From: Ixodes scapularis
Lineage: Eukaryota > Arthropoda > Arachnida > Ixodida > Ixodidae
Assembly (NCBI RefSeq): GCF_016920785.2
Contig: NW_024609837.1
Span: 55,108,671-55,172,670 of the forward strand
Direction of reading: 5' to 3'
DNA length: 64,000 nt
A program made the translations under genes and the position numbers. Of this stretch, positions 57,515 through 64,000 are shown in pieces. The stretch's first letter is position 1; the number at the start of each line of letters is the position of its first letter. Under the pieces are notes generated by a model. The model was not told the DNA's origin. It saw only the letters and a list, made by a program, of their open reading frames with translations, and searched no databases.

Positions 57515-57960
57515 ACCCTAGGTTCGATTTCGAAAGGTTTCGATATTTGCGAAGCGAACTGAGATTCGATTTCGAAAAATTTCGATATTTTCGTACCGAC
57601 CGAGGTTCGATTTCGAAAAATTCGCAACTTTTGACCACAGCGGAGTTTCGAATTCGAAAATTTCGAAGCTTTCACGGTTTCTAAATTTTCGAATTCGAAT
57701 ATTTCGAAAATTTTTTTACTTCAGGTTCGATAAATTCGAAGATTTCGAAATTCTTTGTAAAAAAATTCGAAAACTTCGAACGCTTCGAATTTTTATAGAC
57801 ATGAAGTTCGAACAATTCGAAGATTTCGAATTTCTTTTTGCATAAAGTTCGAAAAGTTCGACGGTTTCGATTCTCTTTTAACGCTAAATTAAAAATAAAC
57901 AAAACAAAAAAACTGAAGATTTTGAATTTTTTTCTAATCTAAGTTTTCAAAGTTCGAAGT
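57515..57960. repeat. Left subterminal TTCGAA array
   Basis: Dozens of overlapping units of the form TTCGAA(A)n TTTCGA occur with spacing of roughly 12-30 bases and decreasing identity inward. It mirrors 59870-60260. In hAT elements such subterminal motifs are transposase binding sites, but the number here is far higher than usual. Confidence 0.8.
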
Positions 57961-58083
57961 CCGATTTTCAAGTTTTTCCACAGTTTCAGTTTCAAATAAC
58001 GTTTTCACGACTCACTGGTTTTCACGAAATCAAGTTTAGAAAAGTTAGGGTGTGATATCTAGATTCTGCGAAGCTGGTCAGGC

Positions 58084-58454
58084 AATGGACCTTTTCCACA
58101 TACCGACGGCACCAGGCGGTGGCTGCACGAACTAAAATTCGAGGAAGTGACCTACTTGCGCTACCAAGCGATAATGGGAGCTACGCTACCAGTTTCTTCG
58201 CTCTCTGAGCAGCGGCGCCTGCCCAACGCGACTTGAAAGAGGGGCATCCGTGGCGTCCACCCGAACGTCGTGTTTTCCTTTCCGTCGACGTTCTTTTTTT
58301 GTGTAACACAATTATATATATGCTGCAGTTACGTGTTCTACTCGCTGATATATAGCCTCCTTCCGAATTTCCTCGATTTTTCGTTCCGACTTCCGCCGCT
58401 TGGCATCGGGCGTTCGCGCGTGCGCAGAATGCTTCTCGGAAAAGGTCCATTAAA
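58084..58454. mobile_element. Nested MITE with AATGGACCTTTTCC ends
   Basis: Inverted ends AATGGACCTTTTCC face each other 371 bp apart inside the 2.8-kb hAT element. The start TAATGGACCTTTTGC of the fold-back at 38816 is similar, so the two may be related. Confidence 0.5.
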
Positions 58455-59869
58455 TGAGACCACGAGTGTCCCGGACGTGCTAGAATATTTGCCAGTGCAG
58501 AATTGTGACGCCAGCCCCGGGGGGGTCTTTAACCTGCGTCACGCAGTAGTGATCACACGAACACACTGTTTTACGAGACTCATCCAGTTCGGAACGGCCA
58601 GGGGCGAGCAGGAGGTTGAGGCTCAGAAAAACCTTAAAGCGACCTGGCAAACTACCCGGCCACCCCTTGCACGCTGGTAGTAATTCGATCCGGTGAAGTT
58701 TATAATTGTCCTGGAGGTTTATTTTCTGGGACGGAGGAATCGCCTCGCAAAAAGCACAAAAGCGACACAACTCGAGGTCGAGGAGTGTTCTACCATACAA
58801 GTGGTGTCGGAAGAGGAGAAACGGGGGGAAAGAGGGTAGCGGGGGGGGGGGGGGGGGGAGCCTCAGCCTCCTTCTCCCCCTTGCAGGTATTTCGGACTGT
58901 TAAAGAAAACAATACGGGGAAAGAGGGCGTGGTCGAGCTTATTTTAATCTGAAATTATTTATGCGTATGTATAGCTACTGTCGCTCTTCACTGCATAAAA
59001 GGTTGCGTAGATGGTTATTGTTAGAAACTCGTTGTCAGAAGGCACTGCTCGTCACATGCTTAGTGGTTCGGAAGTTCAAAGCTGTCTTTTCGACCTAAAC
59101 ACCTGTGCCAATAGTAACAAAAAAAAAAAAAAAAAAAAAGAATAAATGCGGGAATAAAAAGCAGGAGAAAAAAAACTATCAAGAATTCGTCGGAAGTGTT
59201 CTGTTCTTGCATATTCAGAGGTTCAGAACTTCGAAACAAGTTTCTTTTACCAAAATGTGTACAGGCTAAAAGAAACACGTCCCAGGAACGTGAAGCGAAA
59301 AAAAAAAAAAGGTTTTCTTTTAATGACGTGCTGAACTTGAGCACTGTTAGAAATCTTCTCCCATGAGTTAATTTATTCCTTAACGTGAAAAAACAATAAA
59401 TATATTATTTTGTATTCTGCAGATGGCAATGATATGTACTGTCTGTGGCGTTAATTTAAATGCGATACCTCAAACAACTTAGACGAAAATAAATATCAAG
59501 TTTAGGTCATAATTGCATGCAGATACATGTTTGGACATTTCTTCGAAACTCACGTTGAATAACAATAATCACATCTTAAGACGGCACTTGCCTAGGCTAT
59601 ACATAGATCATTCTTAAAAAAAGTATAACATATCTACCATAAATAGCTCCGGCTGCAGCGTGCTTCAAATCTGACACAAACGAATATCGTCAAAAACCCG
59701 TCGTCCTTCCTCGCCCCTTCAGGGATTTATTTCTTTAAACCTAAGCATGCCAGAACATTGAAATAAACGACATTGTCTTTCGTAAAAAACGCAGCACCGC
59801 GTGTAAAAGTTCGAGAAAAAAAATTACGAATGTACCCCACTACTTGAAGTCAAATGAAACCGTCCGCCG

Positions 59870-60260
59870 GTCATTCGAAGTTCGACGGACGTCGAACTTT
59901 TACCCTAAAAGTTCGAAGTTCGTCGAACTTCTGACTTTTCAGAATTCGAAAGTTCGAAACTTTTCGAATTCTCTTGATAAATAAGTTCGAAAGTTCGAAA
60001 TTTATCGAATTTTTTGGTCAGTCAAGTTCGAAAGTTCGACAAGCATCGAACCTTGCAGCGCAATAAGTTCGAAAGTTCGAAAAAGATCGAATTTTTTAGC
60101 GTAATAAGTTCGACGGTTCGAAAAGCGTCGAACTTCTTAGCTTAACAAGTTCGAAAATTCGACCTCCGTCGAATTTTACGATATAGACAATTAGAAAAAT
60201 CGAAATCTTTCGAACCTTTCGAACCGCTTGATTCGATCATCGAAACTTCGATTCGAAAAA
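59870..60260. repeat. Right subterminal TTCGAA array
   Basis: Units of about 35-60 bases built as AAGTTCGAAAGTTCGAAA...TCGAATTTTT repeat at least seven times and face the left array in inverted orientation. Homogeneity is higher than on the left, which suggests local tandem expansion. Confidence 0.8.
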
Positions 60261-60748
60261 AGTTCGCGGCATCCCTAAACAGTACTCAGTCTGGCTTGGA
60301 CCGCCTTTTAGCCCCATCTACAGTAGCCCTACAGAAAGCCTGTTTACCAAAATGCCTCCGTTCAATGACGGAGCCTTCTCTTGTAAACACAGTTACATTG
60401 TAAACACAGTTACAAGGATACATAACGTGATTGCAGTAAAAGTATTCACGGAGGCTTCTCGGTAACCCTGAAGGCTGGTTCACGCTGTTTTGACGTTAGG
60501 AAGCTTATGTACGCTTATGTCGACCACAGGTCGGACTGGTGCTTTGATGTTCCACGTGCCAAGCTGCTTCCTTAACCGGTTGTGACGCTTTGTATGAAGC
60601 ATGCTGGTCATAACTCTGTGTAAGTGTACGCGAGAAAACGGTTGGAACTAGCCTCAGTTGGGGAAGTTCCGTAAGCCAAGCTTACGGAAATATTTGTTCT
60701 GATTGTTTCAATAACCGCTTTGGTGGAAGCTGAGGTGCGCAAATACAG

Positions 60749-60931
60749 CGGCAGTGCGGCCATTCTTTCTCGGGTGCATGGTGACAGGCAGTACTCGCCG
60801 CTGGGACCGTCTCCGCACCGTGGAGCCAAGATGGACGCCGCCCCGACGATGGTGGCGACGCGTGCCATGCCGCGCATGCTCAGCCGCGGAAACTATGCCA
60901 CCCACAGTGAACTTGCAGAACACGGATCCGG
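60749..60931 (+). CDS. Exon 11 (left boundary uncertain)
   Basis: A GC3-rich open stretch ends at a GTGCGT donor at 60932 in phase 2. The peptide carries RVHGDRQYSPLGPSPHRGAK followed by a Met/Ala/Thr-rich segment and an acidic end. Coding-like sequence extends upstream to about 60723, so the acceptor could be after 60729, 60734 or 60748; only the last gives phase 2, and none has a clean pyrimidine tract directly beside it. It may be the next exon of the gene that includes 51254-51370, or the first exon of another transcript. No later exon was found before the window ends. Confidence 0.42.
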
Positions 60932-61375
60932 GTGCGTTGTCGCCGGGTCGAGGTGCTGTGTGCTTTGAGACGTTGCCGGCCGTACCGTTGTACCGCTTTA
61001 AGGGCCCTGCAATTTACTTCAACATTCTGTTGCCCATTACCTACATTTACCTACACGCATCATACTTCAACAGGGAAAAATAAGCTGCGTTTTATAGCTA
61101 ACAACAAATTAATTTAAAACATAATTTTGATATATCATTTCGCATTTTATTTCAGCACTATTTCTCGTTAGAGCAAGACTGAATGCCACATTTGATTGTT
61201 CAGCAGGCGTGCAAGAAGGTTAAATCACCTCTACTCTATCCTTCTTCACGTGGAGAATGTTGGCGGTTGGGAGGATAAAGTTCTCCCATCATCTCGGGAG
61301 CATAACTTTCCAGTTCATAGTCTGAACAAGACTTAACGAGACAGGCGTAGAATACAATTGATACCATTGGGCTTA

Positions 61376-61589
61376 TGCGGAGCGCAAGTTCGTCTGCTTC
61401 TTTTGTGGCGTTGTGGTGACGTTGGAACGCCGAGCTCCGATTGGTTTTGATTGAAGGATAGTGGGTAGACCTTGAGGCAGCTTGCTTTGACGTCTATCCA
61501 CTATCCTTCAATGGGAGTCAATCGGAACTCGGTGTCTTTCTGACCTCACCACAACTCTTGTGCAAGAAGCAGACGACTTGCCCTCCGCA
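61376..61589. mobile_element. TGCGGAGCGCAAG MITE, copy 3
   Basis: The best-preserved copy: TGCGGAGCGCAAGTTCGTCT and, on the minus strand, TGCGGAGGGCAAGTCGTCTG as ends, with inner palindromes GGATAGTGGGTAGAC / GTCTATCCACTATCC. Confidence 0.8.
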
Positions 61590-62233
61590 TTGTGTCAATT
61601 GCTTGTCCACCAAAACTGAGGTGAGAAGTAGGTTTATTTAGCCCTAATTAAGCGGTCGCACTGTGGCGTGGCTCGCCTCCCCAAAAGTTGCTGCCCAATC
61701 GGGTCATCCGAAGGTAGTCGAGGACTGACTGCAGCACCCATCTGTTGAGAGTCCCCCGTCGGTTTAGTCCGGGACAAAAGTTCCCGTGGACGGTCGTCCG
61801 GGTCCGGACTATTGATGTCTTGTGTTTGGTTTTTCCCTGAGACCGTGCAGGTCTTCATGAGAAGCTTGGGTGGGATGGCATCTTGGCAGCACTGTGGGGA
61901 TTGATACGTTGGCTCTTGTTTGCAGAATTTGTTGTTGTCCCATTTGCCGAGAAGATGAGGCATAATCGTCCCGCCTATGCGGATTCGTCGAAGTAAGACG
62001 GAACTAAACTGGCAGTTGAAATTCACCTCTTACTCGAACTTACAACGAGAAGCATTACTTGTCTACGCTGTGCGCGTCTACAAGTGTCAGTAGAAGCGGA
62101 AGATCTCGCCTTGCGGTTTCAATTTATACGTAGAAATTATGCCAAACCAATTTAATATATTGGTTACCGGTTATTTTTTAATGGCTCCAGTTTGTGCCAA
62201 GTGAAGATACTGGTTTTGCTCCAGTTACAACTA

Positions 62234-64000
62234 CCGTATATTGCCGCGTATAAGACGACCTTTTTTTCCAGAAATGGGTGGCTCAAATTAGGGGGTTCGA
62301 CATATACGCGGATTCTATCGTCCTATATGCGGGTTTACACGCATTCTGAGCCGAATGAAGGGTTCTACGGACTTTTTCCTACATAAAGACATAGTTTCGT
62401 ATTCATAGTCAAATTCAATGTCAGGGTGACTTTATTTCGAAACTTAAAACATATTTTTAAATCTAGTGATATATTTAAACAACAGAGAAATATTATACTG
62501 GCACGAAAAAGCGCTCATCACTGCCCGAGAAACTCAGTCGGAACTTCGTAGGGAAAATGTGCGATTTTGTCCCTAGGCACGCCGAAAAGAAAATGCGCGC
62601 ACCATTGTCGCCACCGTTTCTTTCTTCGCTCGTTCAGAAGACTGCGTCGGACGAAAATGCCACCGCAAGCTCGCCGCCAGTACAGCGCGTTGTTCAAACA
62701 AAAAGTCATCCTCTTCGCCAAAGCGGAAAACATTGTAGCAGCTGGGCGGAACTTCGGCGTCTCTGAAAAGTGTGTTAGAGGATGGGGACGGAAACGCGAT
62801 CAAATCTTCGCATGCGCGGGTACGCGACGCTCCTTTCATGGGCCCAAGCAGGAACAGTTTCCTGCCGTCGAAGAGGCCGTTCGAAAGTGGGTTGTTGACC
62901 AACGAAGCAAAAGCCTCAGTGTTTCGTATGAAGATATTGAGTGCAAGGCACGTGCAGTTGCTACGGAACTGAACATTGCGCGCACCGAGTTTAAGATATC
63001 GAAGAAGTGGGTGACCAACTTCATGAAGCACAACGGGCTAAGCCTGAGGAGGCGAACGACTGTGTGTCAGAAGCTGCCGGATGCCTACGAGGAAAAGCTG
63101 CAGGAGTTCCGTCGCTACGTTGATGACCTCCGAACGCGGAACAGCTTCATGCTCGGCCAGATCGGCAACGCCGATCAGACGCCGGTTTGGTTTGACATGC
63201 CGAGCAGATGAACCGTCGCCGAAAAGGGTTGTCGCCAGGTGAATTTGCTAACGACGGGGAACGAACACAATCGCTTTACCGCGATGTTGTGCTGCACGGC
63301 CGATGGCCACAAGCTGCCCCCGTACCTGGTGTTTAAGCGGAAAACGATGACGAAAAACGAACAGTTTCCGCCGAAGGTGATAGTTCGCGTCAACGAGAAA
63401 GGTTTTTTCAATGAGGAGACCGTCTTGGAGTCGTTTCGGCTCGTCTGGTGTAGGCGTCCGGGTGCCCTCTTAAAGCCCCGGAGCATGCTCGTCCTGGATT
63501 CTCTCCGTGGATACATTACGGATCGTGTCGAGAAGTCAAGAAGATCGCCAACAAAGGATGCGACCTGGTCATCATCCTGGGGGAGTTGACATCCGTCGTT
63601 CAACCCCTTGACGTGGTTCTTAACAAGCCCTTCAAGGACCGCGTCGGGGCCTTCTACAACGAGTGGATGGCCCAGGAGGACAACCCCAAGACGCCGACAG
63701 GTCGTGTGAAGCGTGCCTCGTTGAGCACTGTGGCCCAGTGGGTGAACGATGCCTGGTACGGGCTGCCTGCAGACATGGTTCGTACAGCGTTCTCCAAGTG
63801 CGGGATTTCAACGCCGCTTCCCCCGTCCGGCCCCTCTGACCCACAAGGCAACGACAGCAGTGACTGCGTCATCGTCACGAGCGACGTCGAGTGAGGCACG
63901 AGCTCATAGGGAGACCTCATCTACCTCTATGTGAATAAATGTGATATTCATTTGGCATAACTTGCATCTTTAAAAAAAACAAAAATTAAATATTTTTTTT
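62234..64000 (+). mobile_element. Pogo-like DNA transposon, nearly intact, truncated by window end
   Basis: The left end starts CCGTATATTGCCGCGTATAA directly after a TA at 62232-62233, as expected for a TA-targeting pogo/Tc1 element. A leader of about 420 bp precedes the transposase gene. After the coding region there is an AATAAA-type signal near 63934 and an A/T-rich tail. The right inverted terminus is not reached, so it must lie beyond base 64000 if the element is complete. Its terminus resembles those of the MITEs at 40846-41155 and 45233-45538. Confidence 0.75.
62657..63894 (+). pseudogene. Pogo/Tigger-type transposase with one stop and one frameshift
   Basis: From the ATG at 62657 the order is: an N-terminal helix-turn-helix (KQKVILFAKAENIVAAGRNF...), a CENP-B-type second DNA-binding domain around residues 75-150 (VEEAVRKWV ... 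ISKKWVTNFMKHNGLSLRRR), then a DDE domain. The first catalytic Asp is in GNADQTPVWFD, the second in MLVLDSLRGYITD, and the third in VVQPLDVVLNKPF, with FYNEWM following. An in-frame TGA at 63209-63211 and a one-base frameshift near 63530-63545 break the frame, so this copy is inactive, but the remaining sequence is well preserved, indicating recent activity. About 412 codons in all fits pogo-like transposases. Related domains occur in host CENP-B/jerky-type genes, but the terminal repeat shows this is the transposon. Confidence 0.85.

Larger units (their letters stand above)
57498..60277. mobile_element. 2.8-kb non-autonomous hAT element with TTCGAA arrays
   Basis: The ends are TAGGGATGTCGCGAAC and, on the other strand, TAGGGATGCCGCGAAC, flanked on both sides by the identical 8-bp duplication AACAGTAC (57490-57497 and 60278-60285). 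An 8-bp duplication and such ends are diagnostic for hAT insertion. About 450 bp at the left (57515-57960) and 390 bp at the right (59870-60260) are degenerate arrays of TTCGAA-like palindromes, in mirror orientation. The centre has no transposase; it holds a small MITE (58084-58454), a run of 18 G and an A-run. Confidence 0.85.

Overview
This window is eukaryotic, repeat-saturated, intron- and intergenic-type DNA. It shows no operons, ribosome binding sites or long intact ORFs. It has many homopolymer runs (A, T, C, G), GT-AG exons with high third-position GC, and a dense mix of class II elements: hAT, pogo/Tigger, TTAA-targeting elements and fold-back MITEs, plus Penelope-like GIY-YIG fossils. 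This suggests an arthropod, most likely a chelicerate such as a hard tick. The organism call is an inference from repeat style and from a palindromic MITE at 25911-26013 whose sequence I associate with ticks; it is not proven here.

Layout. 1-3.5 kb: dispersed repeats, two 'GTTCACAC' MITEs and a decayed hAT transposase. 3.5-8.3 kb: mostly anonymous DNA with a LINE-type 3' tail near 6.6 kb and a possible last exon with a poly(A) signal at 8.1-8.3 kb. 8.6-9.5 kb: a degenerate satellite-like array. 9.6-15 kb: C-runs, a GC-rich block and a long fold-back. 15.9-60.9 kb: the only gene I can argue for, a plus-strand series of small, GC3-rich exons whose splice phases chain without stops, spread over at least 45 kb with introns full of transposons. 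I do not recognise the protein; it looks nuclear or disordered (Ser/Lys/Arg/Pro-rich). 62.2-64 kb: a nearly intact pogo-like DNA transposon running off the right edge.

The introns give a record of nested transposition. There are hAT elements with perfect 8-bp target duplications (54027-54910, 57498-60277), two TTAA elements sharing one TTAA (28935-29904), a probable solo LTR carrying tRNA-like Pol III boxes inserted into an older repeat (31682-32106), a SINE inserted into a hAT copy (35.3-35.7 kb), and three Penelope-like endonuclease fossils (30.2, 37.6 and 52.1 kb). The pogo transposase at the right edge has termini resembling those of two ~308-bp MITEs at 40.8 and 45.2 kb, so it may belong to the clade that mobilised them.

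Limits: exon boundaries were placed by eye from GT-AG sites and phase, transposon family names come from motifs and target-site duplications, and no homology search was possible.
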